Below the pieces are notes generated by a model, which made no database searches, was not told the origin of the DNA, and saw nothing but the letters and a program-made list of their open reading frames with translations. This document shows, one piece after another, positions 1-8,514 of a DNA stretch of 64,000 nt. How positions within the stretch are numbered: the first letter of the stretch is position 1; the number at the start of each line of letters is the position of its first letter. Position numbers and translations under genes: made by a program. The stretch lies in assembly GCF_014647755.1 (NCBI RefSeq), contig NZ_BMPU01000003.1:216644-280643 (forward strand). Direction: 5' to 3'. This DNA comes from Porphyromonas pasteri (GTDB lineage Bacteria; Bacteroidota; Bacteroidia; Bacteroidales; Porphyromonadaceae).

Positions 1-2
1 TC

Positions 3-647
3 GGCGGAGATCTAGAGTATCGGATGAAGATTCGTCGCTTCAACCTATTGAATAATATGCTCACCATGGAGGCCTTCTTTGTCAATCCCGACTACAGCTT
101 CTCGGCGCTGATGACGGGTAAAGGAGCTCAAGATGACTACTGGAGCAAGGAGACCGATGTCATCGACCCATCCTGGAGCGAACGCAATCCGATTAGCCAA
201 GCCCTAATAGACTATCGTACCATCCTCGGCTCCTATCGCATCGATCTTGAGACCTGGAAGCGTGTCCTCTATATCGATGACGCCCTATATAATGTCTATC
301 CACTCCTCTCGCGCTACCAGCTTAGCTTCCAGAGCAATGGTCAGGTACTGCTGAGCTCACTCCCCGTCCTACAGTATGGGATCAATATCTATAAGGGGAC
401 GTGGCGTGTCGCTGGGAGCAAGGTCCTCCTCACCTTCCCACTCTTCCCCTTCCGAGGAGATACCGACCACTATGCTGGCACCTTCGAGATCGACGTCATC
501 CCCCCGATAGCCACGACCTATGCGCGGCACGACGTCACCCTAATCATGGAGCTCGTACGTGCCGAAGAGGAGTCTACCCTCGTCCATATCTCTGAGCCAG
601 GGATGATCTCGGCTTACATTACCCTACACAAGGTCAAGTCCAAGTAG
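3..647 (+). CDS. C-terminal part of an unidentified protein (5' truncated by window edge)
   Basis: The reading frame is open leftwards to the window edge. The ATG at 24 is therefore probably internal and this is the last 214 residues of a longer protein. I recognise no domain. The visible part is rich in aromatic and beta-prone residues, with no membrane segment and no cysteine. Only 8 nt separate its stop from the ATG of the next lipoprotein gene on the same strand, so it probably heads or belongs to an operon of surface lipoproteins (656-4874). A partner lipoprotein or secreted protein is the best inference; identity is unknown. Confidence 0.75.
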   Translation, partial: GGDLEYRMKIRRFNLLNNMLTMEAFFVNPDYSFSALMTGKGAQDDYWSKETDVIDPSWSERNPISQALIDYRTILGSYRIDLETWKRVLYIDDALYNVYPLLSRYQLSFQSNGQVLLSSLPVLQYGINIYKGTWRVAGSKVLLTFPLFPFRGDTDHYAGTFEIDVIPPIATTYARHDVTLIMELVRAEEESTLVHISEPGMISAYITLHKVKSK

Positions 648-655
648 CTACACAC

Positions 656-2524
656 ATGATGATGAAAGTCAAAGCCTACCTCCTCACCCTCCTCTCGATA
701 CTTCTCCTCTCCGCCTGTCGTAGTACAGCGGAGACGCCACAGCTTGACCTCAATGATGGAGGCAAAGGCCTGGAGCTCACGGCTCGCAGTACAGGGGACA
801 CCCTATATATCCCCTTTTCCTCCTCAGTCACCGATGAGCGCTTACAGATCACCGAGGCAGAGGACTGGATCGAGACAGAGCTTCGTCGTGGTCAGCTCCT
901 CGTCTATGCTGCGCGCAATAGTACGCCCTTCGCCCGCCAAGCAGAGCTCATCCTCCAGATCATCGAGCGAGGAGGGCGCCAGGCAGCCCGCCGTATCACG
1001 ATACGTCAGGAGGCAGACGAATCGCTGGCTACCGATAGGTATCTCTTCCCCTATATCCCTGTCTTGGGCTTCCCCTTGAGCTCGTACTATAGCAACAAAG
1101 AGAAGATCTACACGATCCCCCTTCCCGCCACTGGAGGGACGCATACCGACCCCATACTCTTCCGCACCAACCTCTCCGGCGACCAGCTACGCATAAGCTA
1201 TGACTACGGTGAAGGCTCGAGCGATTGGGTGCACGACTTACAGATCATCAAGACCGAGGATAGCTGGGGTATCAGCCTCCGTACGGATGCGATCCCGACA
1301 AGTATGGCGCAGCGTCGGGTACGCATCACGCTCGCTGATGCTCAGTTCGCAGACCAAAAGATCTCCTTTGACTACCTCCAGCTGGGGCACTCTACCGTCT
1401 CGTTTGCACACCCCGAGCAGATGTTCACAAGCCTTGGGATGCTTCCCCAGCAGATCTCTATCCCGCTGAAGACCGACCTACCGCTGAGCAAGCTCCACCT
1501 CACAGTCTACGTCGACAGTCACAACCTCGAGGGGCAGATAGAGCAGAATGGCGATGGCGAGGTGATGCCAGACTACCGCGAGAAGTATCGTAGTCCCTTC
1601 TGGCAGTACGCCATCGATACGCAGGATTATCAGATGGAGCGTCCAGCACTACAGCGCTACTTCCGACTCATCAAGAGTCCAGGTGGAGTCACCCTCACAG
1701 GGCAGACCACAACGAGTGCAGACTTCCTCGATCTCTCACTCCTGATGAGCAAGGGCTTCAGTCTCGTCTACTGTATCACCAATGATACGAACGATCAGAA
1801 GCTTTGGGGATTCCTCCAGCTACCCAACCACAACCGCCATCTCTATCTCCACAGCCAGCACAGCAAGAGCGAGGAGCGTATCACCCTTCCCGCTGAGGCA
1901 TCCGAATTTGCCCTCAGCTACCGAACGAATCTTCATTATGATGATATCGAGTGGACTCGCCCGACCTTCGTCACCCTCCCTGAGCGCTCTTGGGGAGCAG
2001 AGCCCCCTGTACCCGAAGGCTCAACTATCGACTACCCCGATCTAACGAATCTAAAGGGGATACGTGTCACGGCCAACCCGCTACGCACCACCCGACGCTT
2101 CTCCATCACCGCCACCTATGGCACGTATGTAGGAAGCGAATATATAGGACCGAAGCTGGCTCCTCTGCAGTTCACTTGTGAGCAAGCGCCCTTCACGGGA
2201 GTATATGAGTTCGCCACCAGCGAAGACACCACTCTTGATCTGGCAGCCCTCCCCGACGATGAGAGCATCAAGATGGTCGTGGCCACGATCGCCCTCACCA
2301 CCAATCTCTCACAGGAGCAGATCCAGATCATCAAGCCCCAGGCACGCAGTGGCTGGATCCAGGCAGAGCTCGGGATAGATCCCGAGACGGGCTATGTCAG
2401 CTCGATCGCCTTCTACTTGGATAAGAATACAAGTGGAGCTGATCGCAGCACCCAGATACGCCTTATCCCCCCGACAGGCGAAGGTCTATCCCCCATCATC
2501 TTCACCATCCGTCAGACGCACTAA
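656..2524 (+). CDS. Lipoprotein with BACON-like N-terminal domain
   Basis: 622 residues. It starts with a lipoprotein signal peptide (basic start, hydrophobic stretch, lipobox LLSAC near residue 21), so it should be anchored in an outer or inner membrane leaflet. Residues about 35-125 follow a BACON/Ig-like pattern (ITEAEDWIE, then RQAELILQ, ending in ITIRQEAD). The C-terminal half has beta-rich segments ending in FTIRQTH, which resembles the end of another BACON-type strand. BACON domains in Bacteroidetes are usually ligand- or mucin-binding spacers. Three ATG codons lie close together at the start; the first is used here. It lies in an operon-like run with genes on both sides (16 nt to the next). 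The ligand is unknown. Confidence 0.8.
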   Translation: MMMKVKAYLLTLLSILLLSACRSTAETPQLDLNDGGKGLELTARSTGDTLYIPFSSSVTDERLQITEAEDWIETELRRGQLLVYAARNSTPFARQAELILQIIERGGRQAARRITIRQEADESLATDRYLFPYIPVLGFPLSSYYSNKEKIYTIPLPATGGTHTDPILFRTNLSGDQLRISYDYGEGSSDWVHDLQIIKTEDSWGISLRTDAIPTSMAQRRVRITLADAQFADQKISFDYLQLGHSTVSFAHPEQMFTSLGMLPQQISIPLKTDLPLSKLHLTVYVDSHNLEGQIEQNGDGEVMPDYREKYRSPFWQYAIDTQDYQMERPALQRYFRLIKSPGGVTLTGQTTTSADFLDLSLLMSKGFSLVYCITNDTNDQKLWGFLQLPNHNRHLYLHSQHSKSEERITLPAEASEFALSYRTNLHYDDIEWTRPTFVTLPERSWGAEPPVPEGSTIDYPDLTNLKGIRVTANPLRTTRRFSITATYGTYVGSEYIGPKLAPLQFTCEQAPFTGVYEFATSEDTTLDLAALPDDESIKMVVATIALTTNLSQEQIQIIKPQARSGWIQAELGIDPETGYVSSIAFYLDKNTSGADRSTQIRLIPPTGEGLSPIIFTIRQTH

Positions 2525-2539
2525 GCACGCTCAGCACGT

Positions 2540-4384
2540 ATGAACTACCGCATTGCCCTCACGGCGCTCCTCGCTATCCTCTCCCTTCTCTCCTGCTCAC
2601 AGGAGGATCCCGCCATAGAGACGCTCACAATAGCCTCCTTAGGCTCTGACACCCTCTATACCGGTAGGGAGTATCACCTCTCGGTCACCTCTACGCCTCG
2701 AGTGGAGTCCCCACGTCTCTCATGGAGTGTCTCCGACGCCAGCATCGCATCCATCCAGTACGGGGGCGTACTGAAGCCCCTTCGCAAGGGGGAGCTTACC
2801 GTCCTAGTCACCTCACTCCAGTCCGGAGGCAAGAGCGTACGAGCCAGCCGCCACTTCACCCTCATCTCCTCTGGGGTCTACCTGCGTGACCGCTCGATCA
2901 CGATCAATCCCCTCGAGACCTACACACTCCCCTATCGCTTCCTCCCCGAAGACTATAAGCCTACAGAGGCGCTCTCATGGAGTGTCGCCGATCCCTCCAT
3001 CGCCTCAGTCGATAGCGAGGGGCGGGTACGTGGCCTCACTGATGGCGAGACGACCGTCTATGTACGCCTGGGTAATCCCCTCTCAGGCTTCTTCTCCGAG
3101 GATTCGGTAGCTGTGACGGTACGCCACCACGCAGCCCCTACCTACACCTACACGGATGGAGTGCTGGAGCTTACGCAGAAGGTCCCAGGGCTCCTACCCA
3201 TGGTCGCTAAGGAGATGCCCTACTTCTCCAAGATCATCGTCCATGGCCCGATCAACGGCTCCGACCTACTCTTCTTCAGCGAGCAGAATGCCCGCATCGA
3301 TGCCCTTGATCTCTCCGATACACGCATCGTCAGTGGCGGGCGCACGGTCCTCCCGAAGAAGCGTTTCTACAGTGACCCAGAGCCTACTGCAGTGGGCGTA
3401 ACGGACGACACACTACCGCGTGCCTTTGCCTCAGGGCTGACCATCAAGCAGCTCACGCTACCACGAGGGATACGCGGACTCATTGACTTCGGGCTGAGCT
3501 TCATCTACACCAGCCTCACCTTCCCCGAGGGCTATGAGGAGCTCCAGCTTGGAGAGTTTGCCACGACACGGCTACAGCTTCCTGGGAGCCTCAAGCGCCT
3601 TTACTGTGATCAGCCGAAGCTCTTCGAAGAGCAGAACGGTGGACCAAACGACCTCAAGATTTCCTCGGTGGAGGAAGAACTGCTCCTGCCCAAGGGGCTC
3701 GAGGAGCTACGAGCGCTCTTGGAGCTCAGCAGTCCGCTTACCCTCCCCCGATCACTGAAGGCGGTGACCCTTACTGGACGCTTCGATGATATCACCTTTG
3801 CTGGACCCTCAGCCATCACCACACTCAGTAGCTCCTTCTTCATCCAGCACCCCAATCAGGATAAGGGCCCTCTCTCCACGATACAGGCCAAGACGCTCCG
3901 CCTGCCTGAGGGGCTCGAGACGCTCGGAGCACGCGCGCTGGCTGCTGGAGCCTATGGCTACTTCATCAGCAATCAGCAGATCGACCTGAGGACGGCGCTC
4001 CATATCAAGCAGCTCCTCCTCCCCTCTACACTTCGGAGTATAGGCGAAGCGGCCTTCTTCTCCGCACAGATCCAGGAGCCCGTCAGGCTCCCCCAGCGCT
4101 TACGCACCATCGGTCCGCTGGCCTTCTATGCCAGTAGCCTCCCAGAGATCACGCTTCCAGAGAGCCTTCAGCGCATCGATGATCAGGCCTTCGCCCTGTG
4201 CGGATCCCTGGAGACAGTTCGTGCCCTCGGGAAGACCCCTCCGATACTGGGATCGATGGCTTTCTTCCGTACGACAAAGCAGGGGCGTATCGAGCGTCTC
4301 ATCGTCCCACAGGGCTGTAAATCTGCGTACGTCCAGGCAGGCTACGCACCGTTCTTCTTCGACATCGTAGAGGCTGCCCATTAG
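2540..4384 (+). CDS. Lipoprotein with two BIG2 Ig-like domains and BspA-type leucine-rich repeats
   Basis: 614 residues with a lipobox LLSCS at about residue 19. Two bacterial Ig-like (BIG2) repeats occupy about residues 28-195, each with the typical WSVSDASIASI or WSVADPSIASV strand followed by G-x-L-T/V. Residues about 270-610 carry irregular leucine-rich repeats of the BspA/LRR_5 type, with recurring LP-x-x-L-x-x-I units such as LPSTLRSIGEAAF and LPESLQRIDDQAF. BspA-like proteins of oral Bacteroidetes act as surface adhesins, so surface binding is the likely role. The C-terminus looks like an LRR cap and no T9SS sorting domain is evident. It is tightly spaced with its neighbours. Confidence 0.85.
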   Translation: MNYRIALTALLAILSLLSCSQEDPAIETLTIASLGSDTLYTGREYHLSVTSTPRVESPRLSWSVSDASIASIQYGGVLKPLRKGELTVLVTSLQSGGKSVRASRHFTLISSGVYLRDRSITINPLETYTLPYRFLPEDYKPTEALSWSVADPSIASVDSEGRVRGLTDGETTVYVRLGNPLSGFFSEDSVAVTVRHHAAPTYTYTDGVLELTQKVPGLLPMVAKEMPYFSKIIVHGPINGSDLLFFSEQNARIDALDLSDTRIVSGGRTVLPKKRFYSDPEPTAVGVTDDTLPRAFASGLTIKQLTLPRGIRGLIDFGLSFIYTSLTFPEGYEELQLGEFATTRLQLPGSLKRLYCDQPKLFEEQNGGPNDLKISSVEEELLLPKGLEELRALLELSSPLTLPRSLKAVTLTGRFDDITFAGPSAITTLSSSFFIQHPNQDKGPLSTIQAKTLRLPEGLETLGARALAAGAYGYFISNQQIDLRTALHIKQLLLPSTLRSIGEAAFFSAQIQEPVRLPQRLRTIGPLAFYASSLPEITLPESLQRIDDQAFALCGSLETVRALGKTPPILGSMAFFRTTKQGRIERLIVPQGCKSAYVQAGYAPFFFDIVEAAH

Positions 4385-4409
4385 TCCCACCATCTATCGC
4401 TTATCTCCT

Positions 4410-4874
4410 ATGGCAAGCAACTCCTTCCCCAAGCGTCAGTGGTATCTCACCCCATTCCTTTTACTCTTAATCACCCTCGTCTGTGGCCTACAGAGCTGTA
4501 GCAAGGGTAGTCCTCAGGAGCCCAAGTCCAGCGGCCTCGCCGGCTCTCTATGGACTGAGGGTACGGGGACGATGCTCCTCGACTTCGTCAGTGACAGCGA
4601 AGTGCGCTTCACCCTCACGCCCTCGGGGAGCCCTCGCACGATGAGCTACACGACCTCCTATCGCCTCGAGGGGCAGACGCTCTACATCACCGACATCATC
4701 CGTACCACACCCTTCGGCGAAGCGATCCTCTTGAAGGACTTCCGCGCGGAAATCAGCTCGACTAAGCTCGTAGCCAACTTCACCACGGCATCAGTCACCA
4801 TCAACCCAGAGAGCAAAACGCCGTCCTTCTCACCCCAACCGCTGAAGGGATATATCTTCCACCGCAAGGCATAG
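4410..4874 (+). CDS. Small lipoprotein, possibly lipocalin-like
   Basis: 154 residues. An extended N-terminus (MASNSFPKRQ) precedes the hydrophobic core and the lipobox LQSCS. The mature part is about 120 residues of predicted beta strands opening with LAGSLWTEG, a pattern reminiscent of the first strand of lipocalin-like barrels. That is only a visual resemblance. It is the last gene of the 1-4.9 kb lipoprotein run, lying 25 nt after its neighbour, and is followed at once by a strong intrinsic terminator. Confidence 0.7.
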   Translation: MASNSFPKRQWYLTPFLLLLITLVCGLQSCSKGSPQEPKSSGLAGSLWTEGTGTMLLDFVSDSEVRFTLTPSGSPRTMSYTTSYRLEGQTLYITDIIRTTPFGEAILLKDFRAEISSTKLVANFTTASVTINPESKTPSFSPQPLKGYIFHRKA

Positions 4875-4896
4875 CTTCAGCCCTCCCCCTATGTGA

Positions 4897-4939
4897 TAGC
4901 GCCCCACCTCCCTGAGCAGGAGGTGGGGCGCTACTTTTA
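4897..4939 (+). terminator. Intrinsic terminator of the first lipoprotein operon
   Basis: A 15-bp perfect stem (TAGCGCCCCACCTCC paired with its complement) and a 7-nt loop are followed by ACTTTTAT on the plus strand. Confidence 0.9.
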
Positions 4940-5023
4940 TGCTGGTAGGTGGGCTATCACTAAAGCGTCGTGAGGCGAGGAAGTGACTTGAGAAACGCAG
5001 AGCAATAGTGATCCGCAGTACAG

Positions 5024-5125
5024 ACCAGTAGTCATTCGCACTCGAACCACTACTGGTTCGCTCTCCGACCACTACTGGTTTGTACTATGAACCACTACTG
5101 GTTTGCACTCGGACCACTACTGGTT
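5024..5125. repeat. Five-unit array of 22-23 bp palindromic repeats
   Basis: Units begin at 5024 (degenerate), 5046, 5068, 5091 and 5113, so the period is 22-23 bp. Each full unit holds the imperfect palindrome AACCACTACTGGTT or GACCACTACTGGTT, then about 8 variable bases such as CGCACTCG. The remaining 388-bp gap (4875-5262) between the convergent operons holds only this array, two terminators, and GAAGTGACTT motifs on both sides (about 4980 and 5170). No gene is seen. Confidence 0.9.
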
Positions 5126-5189
5126 CGCACGCCCCTTCTCTATGCCCTTATGCTCTACGCTTCGAGAGGAAGTGACTTCACCATATACA

Positions 5190-5233
5190 AAAACAAAAGC
5201 TCCCCCTGTGCGAAGCGTTCGCACAGGGGGAGC
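5190..5233 (-). terminator. Intrinsic terminator of pepD
   Basis: The perfect stem GCTCCCCCTGTGCGAA with a 3-nt loop is followed on the minus strand by TTTTGTTTTTG. It lies 30 nt past the pepD stop. Confidence 0.9.
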
Positions 5234-5262
5234 CTGCTTGATTGGGCTTAGTGTCGAGACGA

Positions 5263-6720
5263 CTACTTAGCTGCAGGGATTTCCTTGAGGACCTGCAGGA
5301 GGTGACGCCACCAGAGGTCTACCGTCTTGATCTCGATACGCTCAGCGGGTGAGTGTACATCACGGAGCGTAGGACCGAAGGATACCATATCGAGGTCGGG
5401 ATAGACATCGAGGATCAGACCGCACTCGAGACCAGCGTGGATAGCCTTGACAGCTGCTTCCTTGCCGAAGAGCTTGCGATAAGCATCAGCCGAAGCCTTC
5501 AGGATAGCAGAGTCTGGGTTGGGCTTCCAGCCTGGGTAAGAGTCGGTGACCTTGACATCAGCACCAGCGAGCTCGAAGACAGAGGCTACCATCTCCGAAG
5601 CGCTGTCGCGCAGGCTCGTCGTGGAGCTACGCTGGCTGGTTTCGACGAGGATGACGCCGTCACGCTGCTTGATAGAAGCAAGGTTATTCGACGTCTCTAC
5701 CAGATTTTCCAGCTCGTGGCTCATACCGAGTACGCCGTGAGGGCAAGCGTAGAGCGCACGTACGAGAGCGGACTTCGTCTTGCAGTCGATGACCTGTGCA
5801 GGAGCAGCAGCGTCTTCGATATCGAGGCGGACCTTGGGGTCAACGGCCTTGAGCTCATTGCGTACAGCAGCATCGAGCTCGCGGAGGAGTTCCTCAGCCT
5901 TAGCCTTGTCAGCGGGCTTGACACCGATGAGCGCGTGAGCTTCGCGGGGGATAGCGTTGTGGAGGTTACCGCCACCGATCTCAGCGAGGCACCAGTCGAG
6001 GTTCTTCTCGAGAGCGTAGAGGTAGCGCGTGAGGAGCTTATTAGCGTTGCCGAGGCCGACGTGGATCTCCCCACCAGAGTGACCGCCCTTGAGGCCAGAG
6101 ACGGAGGCACGGAGCCATACGAGATCCTGAGGAGCAGCCTTGTACTCGGGCTTGAAGGTAGCGACGATACCCTTACCGCCGGCGCAGCCGATGAAGAGCT
6201 CACCTTCGTCCTCGCTGTCGAGGTTGATGAGGATCTTACCGGTGAGGAAGCCAGGCTGGAGGGCGAAGGCACCGGTCATACCGGTCTCTTCGTCGATGGT
6301 GAAGAGGGCTTCGATAGGCCCGTGTTCGATGTCGTCCGAGGCGAGGACGGCGAGCTGTGCAGCACAGCCGATCCCGTTGTCAGCACCGAGGGTGGTGCCG
6401 TCAGCATGGAGCCATTCGCCATCGATGATGGTACGGATGGGGTCGTTGTCGAAGTCGTGCACGGTACCAGCGTTCTTCTCGCATACCATGTCGACGTGAC
6501 TCTGCAGGATGAGCTTGACACGGTCTTCGTAGCCAGGGGTAGCAGGCTTGCACATGACGATGTTGCCCACCTTATCCTTCTTGTACTCGATACCGTGGTC
6601 CTTAGCGAACTTCTCGAGGTAAGCGATGATCTTCTCTTCCTTCTTCGAGGGGCGGGGGACTTGTGTGATCTCATGGAAGTACTTCCAGACAATCTTGGGG
6701 TTCAGCTCTGTAATTTCCAT
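5263..6720 (-). CDS. pepD: Cytosolic aminoacyl-histidine dipeptidase (Xaa-His dipeptidase, M20 family)
   Basis: 485 residues, the usual PepD length. It hydrolyses Xaa-His and other dipeptides in the cytosol, in line with the peptide-based nutrition of Porphyromonas. M20 metal-site motifs are visible: QSHVDMV (about residue 75), ADGTTLGADNGIG, and DEETGMTGAF with the catalytic glutamate pair. A later lid/dimerisation region contains GGHSGGEI. No signal peptide is present. The start MEITELNPKIVWKYF matches the normal N-terminus of the family. The gene stands alone between two operons and has its own terminator. A 459-codon open frame on the opposite strand is only a codon-bias shadow. Confidence 0.96.
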   Translation of the reverse strand: MEITELNPKIVWKYFHEITQVPRPSKKEEKIIAYLEKFAKDHGIEYKKDKVGNIVMCKPATPGYEDRVKLILQSHVDMVCEKNAGTVHDFDNDPIRTIIDGEWLHADGTTLGADNGIGCAAQLAVLASDDIEHGPIEALFTIDEETGMTGAFALQPGFLTGKILINLDSEDEGELFIGCAGGKGIVATFKPEYKAAPQDLVWLRASVSGLKGGHSGGEIHVGLGNANKLLTRYLYALEKNLDWCLAEIGGGNLHNAIPREAHALIGVKPADKAKAEELLRELDAAVRNELKAVDPKVRLDIEDAAAPAQVIDCKTKSALVRALYACPHGVLGMSHELENLVETSNNLASIKQRDGVILVETSQRSSTTSLRDSASEMVASVFELAGADVKVTDSYPGWKPNPDSAILKASADAYRKLFGKEAAVKAIHAGLECGLILDVYPDLDMVSFGPTLRDVHSPAERIEIKTVDLWWRHLLQVLKEIPAAK

Positions 6721-6826
6721 TGCTTTACTTGATGTTTACGTATAGGTAAATGTGTTGGCAGGGCGACAAGCAGCACTTTTCTCTGCCCCTCGTAGTACAC
6801 TTAAGGCCTTAATCAGCGAAAACTTG

Positions 6827-6834
6827 TACCTTTG
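6827..6834 (+). promoter_or_regulatory. Bacteroidetes-type -7 element (TACCTTTG)
   Basis: TACCTTTG matches the TAnnTTTG consensus. No clear TTG is seen 19-21 nt upstream. It would drive the small membrane-protein gene at 6943 and probably the following OmpH-like gene. Confidence 0.6.
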
Positions 6835-6865
6835 CTCCCAACAAATATAACGATAAAAAACAAGC

Positions 6866-6922
6866 ATGGCACTCCTTCCGATAGCACTCTTCGTCGGTGC
6901 AGTCATACTTTTCACTCTCTAA
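6866..6922 (+). CDS. Possible 18-residue hydrophobic peptide
   Basis: An ATG 32 nt downstream of the promoter opens an 18-codon frame, MALLPIALFVGAVILFTL, that is almost wholly hydrophobic and could form one membrane helix. It ends 20 nt before the next small membrane-protein gene. It may be a leader or a genuine micro-protein; equally it may be chance. Confidence 0.3.
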   Translation: MALLPIALFVGAVILFTL

Positions 6923-6942
6923 AGGCAAAGACAAAGAGTAGT

Positions 6943-7158
6943 ATGTCACTATTCCTCATCTCACTCCTCGCTATGGGGCTCGTGGTCTTCCTCCTCTCTA
7001 TCGGGGTGATCTTCAAGAAGAACGGGCGCTTCCCCAGCACACACGTTGGGGGCAACCGAGCTATGCAGCAGCGTGGTATTTCGTGCCACACGTCACAGCA
7101 CAAGGACGCTCAGCGCCACAAGACTCTGGCTGAGCGCCTCGCTGCTAACGAGGGGTAA
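6943..7158 (+). CDS. Conserved small single-span membrane protein
   Basis: 71 residues. One membrane helix spans about residues 2-22. It is followed by a short basic tail with the motif FPSTHVGGNRAMQQRGI, a cysteine, and a charged C-terminus. Small membrane proteins with an FPxTHVxGN motif are common in Bacteroidetes, but to my knowledge none has an assigned function. I chose the ATG at 6943 because the longer frame begins with TTG inside the -7 promoter element and lacks the membrane-first layout. It lies 59 nt before the OmpH-like gene and is probably cotranscribed with it. Confidence 0.75.
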   Translation: MSLFLISLLAMGLVVFLLSIGVIFKKNGRFPSTHVGGNRAMQQRGISCHTSQHKDAQRHKTLAERLAANEG

Positions 7159-7217
7159 GCGACCTCTGTAGCCCCCACTATCCCCCCGCATATCCATATA
7201 CAAATCATAATCTACCT

Positions 7218-7856
7218 ATGACAAAGAAAGGTTTCGTAAGCCTCGGCACACTCGCCATCGCACTCACCAGCTCCCTCTGCCTCTCCTCCTGTGGAGGGAA
7301 CAAGGCCGAGCAGAAGTCTACCCCCACCACGCCCGTCGAAGTACAAGCTACTGGCCTGCCCATTGCTCTTGTGAACATGGACAGTGTCACCTCACAGTAT
7401 AAGTTCGCACAGGAAATCAAGGAAGCGCTCGAGAAGGATGCCGCCGCTCACCAGACCCGTCTTCAGGGCAAGAGCGCTGCTATCCAGAAGGCTGCAGCCG
7501 ACTTCGAGCGCCGTATGCGCATCAACGCCTTCGTCTCGGCAGAAGCCCAGCAGGCTGAGCAGCAGAAGCTCATCCGCATGCAGCAGGAAGGTCAGGCTCT
7601 CAGCGCTGAGCTCTCCGAAAAGCTCGCTCTCAAGCAGCAGTCCCTCCTCGAGGATATGATGAAGTCGATCCGCGAACAGCTCAAGGAATACAATAAGGAT
7701 GGCCGCTACAAGCTCATCCTCACTAAGGTCGGCGACAACATCCTCTACGCAGAAGGCGCGCTCGACATCACCGAGGACTTCATCAAGTACCTCAACGAGC
7801 ACTACAATGCTGGCGAAGGCGTCCAGGCTAAGACGGACTCTACGGCTAAGAAGTAG
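7218..7856 (+). CDS. OmpH/Skp-like periplasmic chaperone lipoprotein
   Basis: 212 residues with lipobox LSSCG near residue 25. After a Pro/Thr linker comes the OmpH-family start LPIALVNMDSVTSQYKFAQEI. A long alpha-helical, Ala/Gln/Glu-rich coiled coil follows (about 70-150), then the family end SIREQLKEYNKDGRYKLILTKVGDNILYAEGALDIT. Skp/OmpH trimers hold unfolded outer-membrane proteins in the periplasm. This copy is predicted to be lipid-anchored, a common form in Bacteroidetes. It ends in a strong terminator. Confidence 0.9.
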   Translation: MTKKGFVSLGTLAIALTSSLCLSSCGGNKAEQKSTPTTPVEVQATGLPIALVNMDSVTSQYKFAQEIKEALEKDAAAHQTRLQGKSAAIQKAAADFERRMRINAFVSAEAQQAEQQKLIRMQQEGQALSAELSEKLALKQQSLLEDMMKSIREQLKEYNKDGRYKLILTKVGDNILYAEGALDITEDFIKYLNEHYNAGEGVQAKTDSTAKK

Positions 7857-7898
7857 TATCGCCCCTACGGGCTTCATCGCCCCAAGGCACACCGCATA

Positions 7899-7936
7899 GA
7901 GGGGGAGCAGCGTGATGCTGCTCCCCCTTATTATTT
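7899..7936 (+). terminator. Intrinsic terminator after the OmpH-like gene
   Basis: The stem GGGGGAGCAGC/GCTGCTCCCCC with a 5-nt loop is followed by TTATTATTT. Confidence 0.9.
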
Positions 7937-7953
7937 GGACCTACTCCTCCAGC

Positions 7954-8400
7954 CCGTATAGGATGCAGTCTATTCCTATATAGGTCGATGAGCTGACCTA
8001 TATTGGTCGCGACGCGAAGCTATATAGATTTGGACTGATTCCTATATAGCTTTGTGAAGTGACTTATATTGGGTTGTTGCTCTGCGTAGGGATAAAAGTT
8101 ATGGACGAGTGGCAAATAAGTTTGGTCTACGTACGTGGATCTAATATCTACGTACGTGGATATTTGGATTTACGTGCTTGGTCTTTAAGACTACGTACAT
8201 AGATAGAAGAATAGCACTACGGGAAGGTGCTTTTTTCTTCACGAGAAGGACACTTTTCCCTCTGCAGGATAAGTGGAATACGCACGATAAAGCGAAGGGA
8301 AAAGCGTATCACTTCGGAGAGGTACATCGGGGTGCTGGGCGTGCGATGCCTTAGCACTCTCAATAGAAGACAGGACTCTTCCGCAACAGTCTCTAAAGGC
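7954..8400 (+). repeat. Dispersed composite minisatellite element, copy 1
   Basis: Array A (7954-8085) has six units of exactly 22 bp, each starting CTATATAGG, CTATATTGG or a variant; neighbouring units together form the palindrome GACCTATATAGGTC. Array B (8127-8211) has four units of 21-22 bp based on CTACGTACGTGG. The unique segment that follows (about 8212-8400) is shared with copies 3, 4, 5 and 7. Together with two terminators this fills the 658-bp gap 7857-8514. Open frames inside it are not considered genes. Confidence 0.9.
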
Positions 8401-8437
8401 TGTACAGGAATGCCCGCGCACGCTCCCCTCAAACAAA

Positions 8438-8480
8438 GACATCGCCCCGTGATCCGAAGAGCGGATCACGGGGCGATGCG
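8438..8480 (-). terminator. Intrinsic terminator ending the rsmH-to-DUF3109 operon
   Basis: The perfect stem CATCGCCCCGTGATCCG with a 5-nt loop is followed on the minus strand by TCTTTGTTTG. Confidence 0.88.
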
Positions 8481-8514
8481 TATTGGTATGTGTGAGGTGG
8501 TGCGAGGTAGAGGC

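Noticed and set aside
24..647. Complete gene starting at ATG 24
   Set aside because: The frame continues open to the window edge, so the start is probably outside the window.
5024..5125. Possible CRISPR array
   Set aside because: The spacing is too short (8-nt spacers) and the spacers are partly similar. No cas genes are near. It is a tandem minisatellite.
5353..6732. 459-codon open frame opposite pepD
   Set aside because: It mirrors the full length of a clear PepD gene; high GC and codon bias open the reverse frame, and its translation is acidic and low-complexity.
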